This document shows, piece by piece, positions 42,127 through 50,650 of a DNA stretch of 64,000 nucleotides. Numbering within the stretch: the stretch's first letter is position 1; each line of letters opens with the position of its first letter. The notes beneath the pieces are model-generated. The model did no database searches and was not told the DNA's origin. It saw nothing but the letters and a program-made list of their open reading frames with translations. This stretch comes from an uncultured Clostridia bacterium (GTDB lineage Bacteria; Bacillota; Clostridia; TANB77; CAG-508). Made by a program: the position numbers and the translations under genes. The stretch spans positions 496,001 through 560,000 of the forward strand of contig CAKMVZ010000001.1 of the NCBI GenBank assembly GCA_928721915.1, written 5' to 3'.

Positions 42127-43132
42127 TTAAATTTCTATAGAAATTGCATGAGCTATTCCTGGGATGCTTTCTCCTTGCTGAGTTGTAAGAGAGTTTGTTA
42201 ATGCTCCTGTTGCAATTAATAAAACTTTTTTATATTCTTTATTTAAAAGCTTTTTATAAATATATCCTGAAAATACACTAGCACAACACCCACATCCTGA
42301 ACCACCGAGAGTGAGTATCTTGTTTTTCTTTATCAAAAATTAGAATTCCACAATCATTGTAATTTGCTGAAATGTTAAATCCTTTTGTTTTTGCAAGATC
42401 TATTAAAATGTCTTTTCCAATATAGCCTAAGTCTCCTGTAAAAATAGCATCATAATAGCTTGGTTTTCTGCCTGTATCATTGAAATGAGTAATAAGAGTA
42501 TCTAAAGCGGCAGTTGCCATTGCAGCTCCCATATTGTTTGCGTCTTTTATTCCCATATCTACAATTTTTCCTGGAGTTAAGGTAGTTATAAAAGGTCCAT
42601 TTCCGTTTTTGGAAAGGACTGTTGCTCCTGCTCCTGTTACAGTCCATTGACTAGAAGGTGGTCTTTGATTTCCTAATTCTAGAGGAAATCTAAATTGTTT
42701 TTCTGCGCTGCAAAAGTGGCTTGAACTGCAGCATAGGACATTTTCTGCAAATTCTCCGTCAATTGCTATTGAGCCTAGTAAATTTGATTCGACAAAAGTT
42801 GAACATGCTCCAAATATTCCAAAAAATGGGATATTTAAATCTTTTAGGCCAAAACTTGAAGAAATACATTGATTTATTAAATCTCCTGCAAAACAGAAAT
42901 CTATTTTTGTTACTGGTATTTCGGATTTGTTTATTACTAGATTAGAAGTTTCTTTTACAAATTTGCTTTCTGCTTTTTCCCAGGTTTCTTCGCCCCAAAA
43001 TTCGTCACTTATGCATTTATCGAAGTATTTATTTAACGGGCCTTCTTTTTCTTTTGGACCTACAATTGTGGCTGTGTTTAAAATTGTGACGGGATTATTT
43101 AATTTATAAGTTTGTTTGCCGAGTTTTTTCAT
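42127..43132 (-). CDS. spoVAD: Stage V sporulation protein AD, +1 shift at 42307
   Basis: Dipicolinate-binding, thiolase-fold member of the SpoVA complex; 334 residues with the base at 42307 skipped. Seen: NPVTILNTATIVGPKEKEGPL, DFCFAGDLINQCISSSFG, FFGIFGACSTFVESNLLG, RPPSSQWTVTGAGATVLS, IFTGDLGYIGKDIL, and across the shift DTHSGGSGCGCCASVFSGYI, ending with GESIPGIAHAISIEI. The conserved SGGSGCGC block is complete only in the shifted frame. AAAGGA precedes ATG. spoVAC lies upstream after 273 bases of AT-rich spacer. Confidence 0.92.
42305..42307 (-). other. CGG +1 recoding site in spoVAD
   Basis: Minus strand reads TCT-C-GGT. Skipping the base at 42307 gives His-Ser-Gly-Gly-Ser-Gly-Cys-Gly. 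Confidence 0.8.
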
Positions 43133-43256
43133 ATAAAAATCCTTTCTTTTTTATTTAAAAAAGTAAACAAAAAATTTTATTTTAATTTTAAATTACCTCT
43201 CGCTCTGCTCGAGAGAAGAGAGGAAAAATTTTTAAATTATAATATTACTCTACTAT

Positions 43257-43405
43257 AAATAGAGGTATAAAATTTTTATAAAAATATAACATTTATTTTA
43301 CTAAAGCAAAAATTATAATTTTTTAATAAAAATACAAATTTAATTAAGTTAAAAAAACATTAAAAATGTAGTATTTATTTTGCTAAAGAGAAAGTATAAA
43401 ATTTT
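43257..43405 (-). repeat. Diverged direct repeats in the spoVAC-spoVAD spacer
   Basis: ATTTATTTTACTAAAGCAAA (near 43289) and ATTTATTTTGCTAAAGAGAA (near 43374) head two similar AT-rich stretches with AAAATTTTTTATAAAAAT nearby. Next to spoVAD, CTCTCG-CTCTGCT-CGAGAG (about 43197-43215) could form a small hairpin. No gene is seen. Confidence 0.35.
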
Positions 43406-43855
43406 TTATAAAAATAAGAGTGAAAGCAGACCTACTATTATGCTAGTTGAAATTCCGTAGACTAGTACTGGACCTGCTACTGTGAACATTTTTGCTCCAA
43501 CTCCCATTACATATCCTTCTGATTTATATTCCATAGCTGGAGAAACAATAGAATTTGCAAATCCCGTGATTGGAACTAAAGAGCCTGCTCCAGCAAATTT
43601 TCCTATTTTATTAAAACAATTTAAAGCAGTTAAAAAGCTACTTGCAAATATTAATGAGATTGATACTATTGTATATGAAGTTGTTTCATCAATTCCTTTT
43701 ATTTTACAAAATTCAAATATAATTTGACCTATTGCGCAAATTAATCCTCCAACCCAAAATGCATTAAAACAATTTTTAAGAATAGGGGAATTTGGAGTTT
43801 TTTCATCTACATATTTTTGATAAGCGCTTTGAGATTCTAATGGATTATCTTTCAT
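43406..43855 (-). CDS. spoVAC: Stage V sporulation protein AC
   Basis: A 149-residue membrane protein, the mechanosensitive-channel-like subunit of SpoVA. Seen: NCFNAFWVGGLICAIGQIIFEF, SLIFASSFLTALNCFNKIGKFAGAGS, VPITGFANSIVSPAMEYKSEG and MGVGAKMFTVAGPVLVYG, all family hallmarks. It has no CGG site. It begins 21 bases after the dodecin gene, so both should share a message transcribed in the forespore. Confidence 0.93.
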   Translation of the reverse strand: MKDNPLESQSAYQKYVDEKTPNSPILKNCFNAFWVGGLICAIGQIIFEFCKIKGIDETTSYTIVSISLIFASSFLTALNCFNKIGKFAGAGSLVPITGFANSIVSPAMEYKSEGYVMGVGAKMFTVAGPVLVYGISTSIIVGLLSLLFL

Positions 43856-43876
43856 AAAATTTTTTTCTCCTTTTAA

Positions 43877-44131
43877 TTATTCATCTAAATTTTCTGGTGG
43901 AATATTTGATTGATTTTTATTACATTGTAAATTTTTATCAATGTCAAATTCTATATCTAAATCAACATAATATTCAGCAATTTTATCATCTTGAATTTTT
44001 GCCCATTGCCTTATAATTGTAAGCTTAGATAAATTACAAATTGAATCGCTTGCATCTGATACTGTTTTTACGATGGCATCTTTCCATGAAATATTAGATG
44101 TACCTGTAATGTTTATATGTTTTTTTGTCAT
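43877..44131 (-). CDS. Dodecin
   Basis: An 84-residue small flavin-binding protein forming dodecamers. The pattern INITGTSNISWKDAIVKTVSDASDSI, then LSKLTIIRQWAKIQDDKIAEYYVDLDIEFDID matches the dodecin fold; the flavin-stacking tryptophan is the first Trp (SW). The last 15 residues are an acidic, Asn/Gln-rich tail. AAAGGAGG precedes the start. It is the first gene before spoVAC, an unexpected partner that suggests forespore expression of a flavin store. Confidence 0.85.
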   Translation of the reverse strand: MTKKHINITGTSNISWKDAIVKTVSDASDSICNLSKLTIIRQWAKIQDDKIAEYYVDLDIEFDIDKNLQCNKNQSNIPPENLDE

Positions 44132-44164
44132 AATAAACCTCCTTTAAATTTAATTTTAAATTTA

Positions 44165-44192
44165 TATTTTGCAAAAAAATAAAATTTATGCA
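44165..44192 (-). promoter_or_regulatory. Possible forespore (sigma-G-like) promoter
   Basis: Minus strand TGCATA (44187-44192) and CAAAATA (44165-44171) resemble sigma-G elements, but the spacer is 15, shorter than usual. Weak. Confidence 0.25.
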
Positions 44193-44414
44193 AATAAATT
44201 AAAAAATGGCAATATAAAAAATGATAGAAGAAATATAAAAAACTAATTTTAAACTAAAAAAATTCCAAAATATAGTGAATAAAGAAAACTTAAAAGTTAA
44301 TAATTAATAATAAAATATCGTAAACAAATTTAAGTAAAAAATTTTCAAAATAATTCAAAATTTGTCATTTTTTTACAATTATATTACAAGTAAATTACAC
44401 TTTGGTAAACTGTA

Positions 44415-44443
44415 TTGACTACTAATTAATTTAAGTATAAATT
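44415..44443 (+). promoter_or_regulatory. Promoter of the type IV pilus operon
   Basis: TTGACT (44415-44420), 17-base spacer, TAAATT (44438-44443), leaving a leader of about 115 bases. The rest of the 433-base divergent gap (44193-44414) is AT-rich with nothing recognised. Confidence 0.55.
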
Positions 44444-44479
44444 ATATATAGTAATAATGAAGAGTAGGGTTAAAAAAGT

Positions 44480-44533
44480 TTTCCAAAATATATGTAATTT
44501 ATGTTAAATTTGTTTGCACGAATATTTTGGAAA
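44480..44533 (+). other. Hairpin in the pilus operon leader
   Basis: TTTCCAAAATAT and ATATTTTGGAAA, a 12 bp stem with a 30-base loop, ending 31 bases before the pilMN start. I do not see the conserved bases of a c-di-GMP riboswitch. Confidence 0.5.
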
Positions 44534-44564
44534 TGATAAAAATAACTTGAGGAGAAGATAAGCC

Positions 44565-46184
44565 GTGCCAAAGTGTTTAGGAATTTATATTGAAGATGAT
44601 GTAATTAAATATGCAAAAGTCGATAAGACTAAAGATGTTTTAAAAGTGGATGCTTCTAGTGTTGTTTTTTATGAAAAAGAAAACCTATTTCAAGTAATTG
44701 AAAAAATTATCAGAGAAACTTTTAGTAGTAAAGATTCAATTGCAATAAATATTTCAAATGAACTATACAATTATTTTGAAGTATTTTCTGCATTAAAATT
44801 ATCTGATAAGAAAAAATCTGTTGATTTAGATTTTGAGTTATTATGTAGTGAAAAAGGTTATAATAAGGACTCATTAGATAGTAGATTTATTTTTAGAGAT
44901 AGTAGAGAAAATACAGACAAATTAAAAGCAATTCATATAGCTACAAATAAAGAAAATCTAAGAAAAAGATTACAAGATTTTAGTGGATTTAAAGTTGTTT
45001 CTGCAACTCCTATTACAACAAGTATAACAAATTTAGTTGAATTGCCACCAAGGGAAGATAATGTAATAATTGTTAATATTGAAAAAGATACAAAAATTAC
45101 AACAGTTATTGGAGGAGAAGTTTACAATATAAATATTATTCCAGAAGGAATGGGAGACATTTTAAATAATATAAATAAAGTTGAAAATTCAATGCAAAAA
45201 TCTTATGAATGTTGTAGAAATACTACAATTTATACTCAAGATGCTCAAGAACTTCAAAGTGTTGATGATAATGAGCATTTAGAAGATGTTATGCCTGTTT
45301 TATATAAAATAGTAAATGAAGTTAGAAAAATAGTTGATTCAACAATTACACAGATTTCAAAAGTTTATGTAACGGGTTTAGGAACAGCAATAAATAATAT
45401 AGATTTATATTTTCAAGAATATATACCAAATTCTAAATGTGAATTATTAAAACCATTCTTTATGGAAAATGCTTCTATTAAATTTCCAATAAAAGAGTAT
45501 ATAGAAGTTAACTCTGCAATTGCTTTAGCTTTAGAAGGATTAGGATATGGGAATAAAGAACTTAACTTTAAAGGTAGAGCTGGAGGGGGAGAAATTAATT
45601 TTAATGCAGCATCACTAAAAGAATTCTTTAAAAGTTTTACTGATTGGAGAAAGCCTTTAAATGCTTTTGATAAAATGATGCTTAGAGTTCTTGCTTGCGC
45701 ATGTGTTGGAATTGTAGGATATGTTGGAATTTCAAATGCTATAGTAAATAGAATAGAAGAAAAATCAAATGATGTTGCATCAGCAACTCAAACTGTTACA
45801 ACTCAAATTTCAAGTATTTCTTCTCAAACTTCAAGAATTAATTCTGCGAAAACAACTTATGAGACTTTAATTACATCTTTAACAGCTACAGATGATGAAA
45901 ATAATTCATCAACTAATACAAATGTTACAGTTGTGCCAAAAGATGCAATACCAAATTTATTAAATAGAATAGTATATATAATACCAAAACAAGTAAAAAT
46001 TACATCTATAAAAAATACACAAGGTACACATATTGTTATAGAAGCACAGGCTGAAAAATATGAGCAATTAGGATATTTTAAAGCAGCTCTTTCAACATCA
46101 GGATATTTGCAAAATGTAAAATCAACTAGTGGTTCAAAGTCAAGTGGAGTTGTTCAAATTACTATAGAAGGAGATTTACCATAA
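44565..46184 (+). CDS. pilM: PilM-PilN fusion protein of the type IV pilus
   Basis: A 539-residue inner-membrane assembly protein. Residues 1-350 have the actin-like PilM fold (KCLGIYIEDDVIKYAKVD, ATPITTSITNLVEL, VIIVNIEKDTKITTVI, YVTGLGTAINNID). A membrane helix at about 370-390 (MLRVLACACVGIVGYVGIS) is followed by a PilN-like periplasmic part with coiled coil and IPNLLNRIVYIIPKQVKITSI. PilM normally binds the N-terminal tail of separate PilN; here they are one chain. GTG start with GAGGAG at 44549. pilO follows after one base. Confidence 0.75.
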   Translation: MPKCLGIYIEDDVIKYAKVDKTKDVLKVDASSVVFYEKENLFQVIEKIIRETFSSKDSIAINISNELYNYFEVFSALKLSDKKKSVDLDFELLCSEKGYNKDSLDSRFIFRDSRENTDKLKAIHIATNKENLRKRLQDFSGFKVVSATPITTSITNLVELPPREDNVIIVNIEKDTKITTVIGGEVYNINIIPEGMGDILNNINKVENSMQKSYECCRNTTIYTQDAQELQSVDDNEHLEDVMPVLYKIVNEVRKIVDSTITQISKVYVTGLGTAINNIDLYFQEYIPNSKCELLKPFFMENASIKFPIKEYIEVNSAIALALEGLGYGNKELNFKGRAGGGEINFNAASLKEFFKSFTDWRKPLNAFDKMMLRVLACACVGIVGYVGISNAIVNRIEEKSNDVASATQTVTTQISSISSQTSRINSAKTTYETLITSLTATDDENNSSTNTNVTVVPKDAIPNLLNRIVYIIPKQVKITSIKNTQGTHIVIEAQAEKYEQLGYFKAALSTSGYLQNVKSTSGSKSSGVVQITIEGDLP

Positions 46185-46185
46185 T

Positions 46186-47034
46186 ATGAAAAGAGTTATA
46201 ATAATTGTTTTATTAATAATTGCTATTGTATTAGGTTATCAGATTGTTGTTAATGGATTTGAAACTAGTGATGGGAAAGTGCTTATTTCAAGCTATGAAC
46301 AAGTTGAAAGCGATTCAGATGACTTAGCAAGTGATATAGCAGCATATAACACATTAAATGATACACAATATAATACAATGCTTACAACTTTAAAATCATC
46401 AATAAATAACTATAAAAGTACTAAGGAAGAATATGAAGAATTAATTGCTGAACTTGGAACTATGGTTGATGGAAATGCGGAAGGAACAGATGAAGAAATT
46501 GTTTATGTTTCTCCAATTTCTGCTTATGAAATAGATTTTTTATGGACAATTATAGGAAATTATGCAAAATCTGAAGGTTTAGTAATAACAATGGATATTA
46601 ATAAATCATCAGTTCCAGGTAATAATGTTTCAGGATATGAATACTACAATTTAAGTTTTTCAGTTACAGGACAATATATAAATATAGCAAATTTCTTATA
46701 TGATATTGAAGATGATGATAGATTATCTTTTGAAATAAGAGATTTTTCAATGACATCAGGAGCAGCAACATTTACTATCTATAGTGTTCCAATTGATAGT
46801 GAAACATTAATGGCAAGTAATAATAATTCATCTACAATCACTGCAGATGATGGAACACAAGTTACTATAGATGGTTCAGAAAATAATGTTTCAAATAATG
46901 TAGGAAATGAAACAGTATCTTCAAATAGTACAAATACTACAAATGATACAAATAGTTCTAGTACAAATGATAATAGTACAAATACAGATAATTCATCAAA
47001 TACAACAAATGCAGTAAATAATACAACTAATTAA
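46186..47034 (+). CDS. pilO: PilO-like type IV pilus assembly protein
   Basis: A 282-residue protein with an N-terminal membrane helix (VIIIVLLIIAIVLGYQIVVN), a helical coiled segment (DDLASDIAAYNTLNDTQ, SINNYKSTKEEYEELIAEL) and a ferredoxin-like beta/alpha domain (EYYNLSFSVTGQYINIANFLYDIEDDDRL). The final 65 residues are an Asn/Ser/Thr-rich low-complexity tail. Position directly after PilMN and before a PilP-like gene fits PilO. Confidence 0.7.
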   Translation: MKRVIIIVLLIIAIVLGYQIVVNGFETSDGKVLISSYEQVESDSDDLASDIAAYNTLNDTQYNTMLTTLKSSINNYKSTKEEYEELIAELGTMVDGNAEGTDEEIVYVSPISAYEIDFLWTIIGNYAKSEGLVITMDINKSSVPGNNVSGYEYYNLSFSVTGQYINIANFLYDIEDDDRLSFEIRDFSMTSGAATFTIYSVPIDSETLMASNNNSSTITADDGTQVTIDGSENNVSNNVGNETVSSNSTNTTNDTNSSSTNDNSTNTDNSSNTTNAVNNTTN

Positions 47035-47058
47035 TAAAAATTAGAAAGGATTTTACTT

Positions 47059-47535
47059 ATGAAAAATGCATTAAAAAATATTGTTTTAATAGTTGCTTTG
47101 GCAGCAGTTATTGTTATTATTATAGCAATATTGTTATATGATTTTATTCCAAGTGGTAGTACAGTTGCAGAGCCAAATATTTATACGGCTGATGCATCAA
47201 CTACTAAGATTCTTAGTGAAATAGCTGAAGAAAGTTCTTCACTAAATGATCAGCAAAATAATGCTGGTAGTTCTACAGAGCCAAATATTGTTTTAAAATC
47301 ATATAGCATAACAGAAACAGATCTTGCTTTATATACTGCTTCAAATGAATATGAACCAGGAAAGGCAGACCCTTTTGCTGATGCTGAGACTTCTTCAAAC
47401 CCAGATGATGGTTCTGGAAATTCAGGAAATACTGCTACTGGTGGAAATACTAATAATTCTACATCAGGTGGTAGTTCAAATTCAGGAAGTACAGTATCAG
47501 ATGGAACTTTGTTTAATAGTACAAGTTCTAAATAA
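47059..47535 (+). CDS. PilP-like small membrane protein of the pilus operon
   Basis: A 158-residue protein with an N-terminal membrane helix (NIVLIVALAAVIVIIIAILL) and an extracytoplasmic part that includes YEPGKADPFADAE, the glycine-Asp-Pro-Phe type motif seen in PilP proteins that contact the secretin or PilO/N. There is no beta domain; a Gly/Ser/Asn tail of about 45 residues ends the protein. As a Gram-positive organism has no secretin, the role is inferred from gene order alone. Confidence 0.5.
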   Translation: MKNALKNIVLIVALAAVIVIIIAILLYDFIPSGSTVAEPNIYTADASTTKILSEIAEESSSLNDQQNNAGSSTEPNIVLKSYSITETDLALYTASNEYEPGKADPFADAETSSNPDDGSGNSGNTATGGNTNNSTSGGSSNSGSTVSDGTLFNSTSSK

Positions 47536-47615
47536 TAAATAATTTTCGGTATATATTTTTTAATATATATAACAAAATTTAAAAAATAAAAACATAAGAA
47601 GGAGGAAAGAAAATC

Positions 47616-48071
47616 ATGTTAAAGGAAAACAGAGGTGTTACTTTAGTAGCATTAGTTATCACAATCATCGTGCTATTAATATTAGCAGGTGTATCTATTA
47701 GCTTAGTAGTAGGTGATAATGGAGTTTTAAATCAAGCTGTAAACGCTGCTGATAATACAAATAAAGCTGCAGTACAAACAGAACTTGAAATGGCAGTAAC
47801 AGCAGTAGTAGCAGACTGGACAGCAGAAAAATATGCTGGTGATACAAATCCAGGTGATTTACAAACTTATATGACAGCAGATAAAATCAAAGCTAACATG
47901 AGTGATGAATTTAAAAAAGGTTTAACTTCATTTACTTGTAATGATAATGGAGGTTCAACTGCAACAACTATTGATTATAAAGGAATGACATATAATTTTA
48001 AAGTTGAATTAACAACATCTGGAAACAGTGCAAAAGTATCTTTTGTTAATGCTACAGAAAAAACAGTTTAG
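47616..48071 (+). CDS. pilA: Type IV major pilin 1
   Basis: A 151-residue prepilin. Short basic leader MLKENRG, then the cleavage site before VTLVALVITIIVLLILAGVS; glutamate at +5 of the mature protein is replaced by alanine or leucine (sequence VTLVAL), a feature of this Clostridia subfamily. The rest is a helix (LNQAVNAADNTNKAAVQTELEMAVTAV) and a small beta domain. AAGGAGG is the binding site. The first 85 residues are almost identical to pilin 2 encoded directly downstream. Confidence 0.85.
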   Translation: MLKENRGVTLVALVITIIVLLILAGVSISLVVGDNGVLNQAVNAADNTNKAAVQTELEMAVTAVVADWTAEKYAGDTNPGDLQTYMTADKIKANMSDEFKKGLTSFTCNDNGGSTATTIDYKGMTYNFKVELTTSGNSAKVSFVNATEKTV

Positions 48072-48104
48072 TGTTTTAAATTAATTTTATAGTTTAGGTT
48101 AAAG

Positions 48105-48138
48105 AAGGCATATACGCCGTAATATGCGTATGTGCCTT
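48105..48138 (+). other. Hairpin between the two pilin genes
   Basis: AAGGCATATACGC and GCGTATGTGCCTT form a 13 bp stem with one G-U pair and no strong T run. It may set pilin 1 to pilin 2 mRNA ratios or stabilise the pilin 1 message. Confidence 0.65.
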
Positions 48139-48173
48139 TGTTAATAAATAATAAAACAAAGGAGGAAAAAGTT

Positions 48174-48614
48174 ATGTTAAAAGGAAACAATGGTGTTACT
48201 TTAGTAGCATTAGTTATCACAATCATCGTGCTATTAATATTAGCAGGTGTATCTATTAGTTTAGTAGTAGGTGATAATGGTGTTTTAAATCAAGCTGTAA
48301 ATGCTGCAGATAATACAAATAGAGCTGCAGTACAAACAGAACTTGAAATGGCAGTAACAGCAGTAGTAGCAGACTGGACAGCAGAAAAATATGCTGGTAA
48401 TACAAATCCAGGAAAACTAAATGCTTACATGACAGAAACTAGAATCAAAGCTAACATGAGCGATGATTTTAAAGATGATTGCACTTTTGCAATTGGTGAT
48501 TCAGCTACAACTATAACTTATAAAGGTGTAACTTATACATTTTCAGTTACTTTAACAGAATCTGGAAATAGTGCAAAAGTAGCATTTGAATCTGAAGCAG
48601 AAGCTGGTGCTTAA
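48174..48614 (+). CDS. Type IV major pilin 2
   Basis: A 146-residue prepilin, MLKGNNG before VTLVALVITIIVLLILAGVS. It is a recent tandem copy of pilin 1, differing in a few residues until about residue 88 and then diverging in the surface-exposed beta domain (KLNAYMTETRIKANMSDDF). ATG 48174 is chosen for AAAGGAGG upstream; the longer frame from 48132 has no binding site. Divergence limited to the C-terminal domain suggests selection on the exposed face. Confidence 0.85.
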   Translation: MLKGNNGVTLVALVITIIVLLILAGVSISLVVGDNGVLNQAVNAADNTNRAAVQTELEMAVTAVVADWTAEKYAGNTNPGKLNAYMTETRIKANMSDDFKDDCTFAIGDSATTITYKGVTYTFSVTLTESGNSAKVAFESEAEAGA

Positions 48615-48632
48615 TATTTAATTTAAAATTGT

Positions 48633-48663
48633 GTTGCCATAAAGAATTGTACTTTATGGCAAC
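48633..48663 (+). other. Perfect hairpin overlapping the pilD start
   Basis: GTTGCCATAAAG and CTTTATGGCAAC form a 12 bp stem with a 7-base loop. The ATG at 48656 lies inside the right arm. Confidence 0.7.
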
Positions 48664-49531
48664 CAACTTAAAAATTTTAGAAAAAAGGATTGCTAAAAAA
48701 GCAAAGAGGAATTTGATAGTGGATATTTTATTTTGCATATTAATTTTTTTTATGGGAACAGTATTTGGAAGTTTTTTTACATTAGCAGTTTATAGAATTC
48801 CTTTAGGATTAAATATAACTCATGAACGTTCATTTTGTCCAAATTGTAATCATAAATTAAATTTTAAAGATTTAATTCCAATATTTAGCTACATATCTTT
48901 AAAAGGAAAATGTAGATATTGTGGGGAAAAAGTTAGAATTAGATATTTACTTTTAGAAATACTTTCAGGAATAGTATTTTTAGTCGCATATCTTTCATTT
49001 AATATGAATTTCCCATATTTTACTATTGATAAAATAATTGATTTTATAGCTTTTATATGTTTTTATGTAACAATTACTATAATTTCAGGTATAGATAAAG
49101 AAAATGTAAGAATTGAAAAATCAGTTTTATTATTTGGAATTATTGTTCAAACTTTATATATATTATATCTATATACATTTAAGGAATTTAATATATATAG
49201 ATATGAAATGTATCTAGTATTAATGCTTAGTGTATTCACTTTAGATACAATTTTCTTGAAAGTAAAGGGAAAAAGTATATATTTTTTGCAAATATTAATG
49301 TTTATTATATATATTTTAATGTATATTCCAATTGATATTGCTTATTTAATTGCTATTTTAAGTGTTATATATATTTTGGTTTATGCTTTATATAAACTTT
49401 TTAAGAAAAATATGAAAGATAAACCAGATATTATGTTAGAACCAGGAAAAATAAAAGTAGGAATAGGATTCTGTATTGGAATTGCAACTATTTTAACAGT
49501 TCTAGTAAATAATTTTTACTTATTTTATTAA
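48656..49531 (+). CDS. pilD: Prepilin peptidase (PilD-like), second catalytic Asp not seen
   Basis: A 291-residue membrane protein. The N-terminal methylase part has GSFFTLAVYRIPLG and two CxxC pairs (CPNCNHKL, CRYCGEKV). In the peptidase part the first aspartate is likely in ISGIDKENV, but the GxGD motif carrying the second aspartate is absent; the matching place reads LKVKGKSIYFLQ. Either the enzyme is altered or activity relies on another residue. The start is uncertain: ATG 48656 lies in a hairpin without a good binding site, while GTG 48719 has AGAGGA at 48705 and would give the usual short N-terminus. Confidence 0.7.
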   Translation: MATNLKILEKRIAKKAKRNLIVDILFCILIFFMGTVFGSFFTLAVYRIPLGLNITHERSFCPNCNHKLNFKDLIPIFSYISLKGKCRYCGEKVRIRYLLLEILSGIVFLVAYLSFNMNFPYFTIDKIIDFIAFICFYVTITIISGIDKENVRIEKSVLLFGIIVQTLYILYLYTFKEFNIYRYEMYLVLMLSVFTLDTIFLKVKGKSIYFLQILMFIIYILMYIPIDIAYLIAILSVIYILVYALYKLFKKNMKDKPDIMLEPGKIKVGIGFCIGIATILTVLVNNFYLFY

Positions 49532-49593
49532 AATCAAAGTTTAAGTTCTTAGTTTTAAATTATTATACCTAGGCTTTGAAGGAAGTAGGAAAA

Positions 49594-50563
49594 ATGAAAT
49601 TGACAGAAAGTTTAAAAAAGTTAAAAAGTAAAAAGGGTATAACAGGTGTTGATGTTGCTGTAGCTATTTCTATAATTGTTTTAACAATTGGAGTTGTAAC
49701 TTCAATTTATATTAATACTACAAATAAATCAAAAGAATCAATAAGGTATAGTGCTTCTACGAGGATTGCAACACAAATTGTAGAAAATATTCAAAGTATG
49801 ACTTATGATGAAGTTGTATATAGATGTTCAAATTCAAATTTAAGTAAAGTAGAAAGTAATACTGATGGAAAAATTTTTGGAGTAAATGTTCCAACTCGGT
49901 TATTCTGCTGAGGTTCTTGCTCCAGAAATTACATCAAATGAGGTAGATACTATAAGAGATATAACAGTAAATGTTTCATATTCTATTTCTAATACAACTA
50001 AAACTATAACTCTTTATACTAAAAAAGAAAAAGAACTTTTAGAGCAGACTAATAAGCCAGATTTAAATTTAATTGAGGATTATTCAGATACAAATTATTA
50101 TGCTATAAAATATTTAAATGGTAGTTATATTATTACAGCAACAAGTGATCCAGAATGGTATAATTATGATAATGGATATTATGCATTGCTTTTAAAATCT
50201 TCTACATCATATAATTATGGATCTGTTGCTAATCCAAGTGAAGTTACGTCTGGATTATATGTTTGGATTCCAAGATTTGGTTTAGATAATAGTTCAAATT
50301 TAGCATATTGTTATGGAACTTCGAATTATAAAATTAGTTTTTCACTTTATGATAATTCTTTATATGGATATATGTTAACAGGAAGTGGAAATGGTGATAA
50401 TTATACAGTTTCAAAAATTAATTCATATGTTAATGGAACATTTAAAGAAAATGATGGTTTAACTGGAGTTTGGTATATGCCATATAATCTTGATGCAAAT
50501 ACTGAAATTGCTACAAAAGCTTATACTGAACTTAATTCAAGAAATAATATAAAAAATTTGTAA
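49594..50563 (+). CDS. Minor pilin-like protein, +1 shift at C49897
   Basis: A 322-residue protein with a prepilin-type N-terminus (KSKKGITGVDVAVAISIIVLTIGVVTSIYI). The shift at C49897 joins VNVPTG to YSAEVLAPEIT; zero frame stops three codons after Arg. The exposed domain is long and rich in Tyr/Ser/Asn, with GLYVWIPRFGLDN resembling repeated surface modules. ATG 49594 follows GGAAGTAGGA. Its place between pilD and pilB supports a minor (tip or priming) pilin. Confidence 0.7.
49897..49899 (+). other. CGG +1 recoding site in minor pilin gene
   Basis: Reads ACT-C-GGT. Skipping C49897 gives Val-Pro-Thr-Gly-Tyr-Ser-Ala-Glu. Confidence 0.75.
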
Positions 50564-50650
50564 AATAACAAAAATTACTATTTAAAAATTTATTCATTAA
50601 GGTTATAATTTTATTTAAGGAATACAAAAGAAAGGAGATTTAAGATTAGT

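Noticed and set aside
44444..44564. c-di-GMP riboswitch upstream of the pilus operon
   Set aside because: A leader hairpin is present, but the conserved GEMM bases and tandem-stem layout are not found.
47324..47542. Overlapping frame inside the PilP-like gene
   Set aside because: It is a Met/Leu/Gln-rich shadow of the Ser/Asn-rich coding sequence without own start signals.
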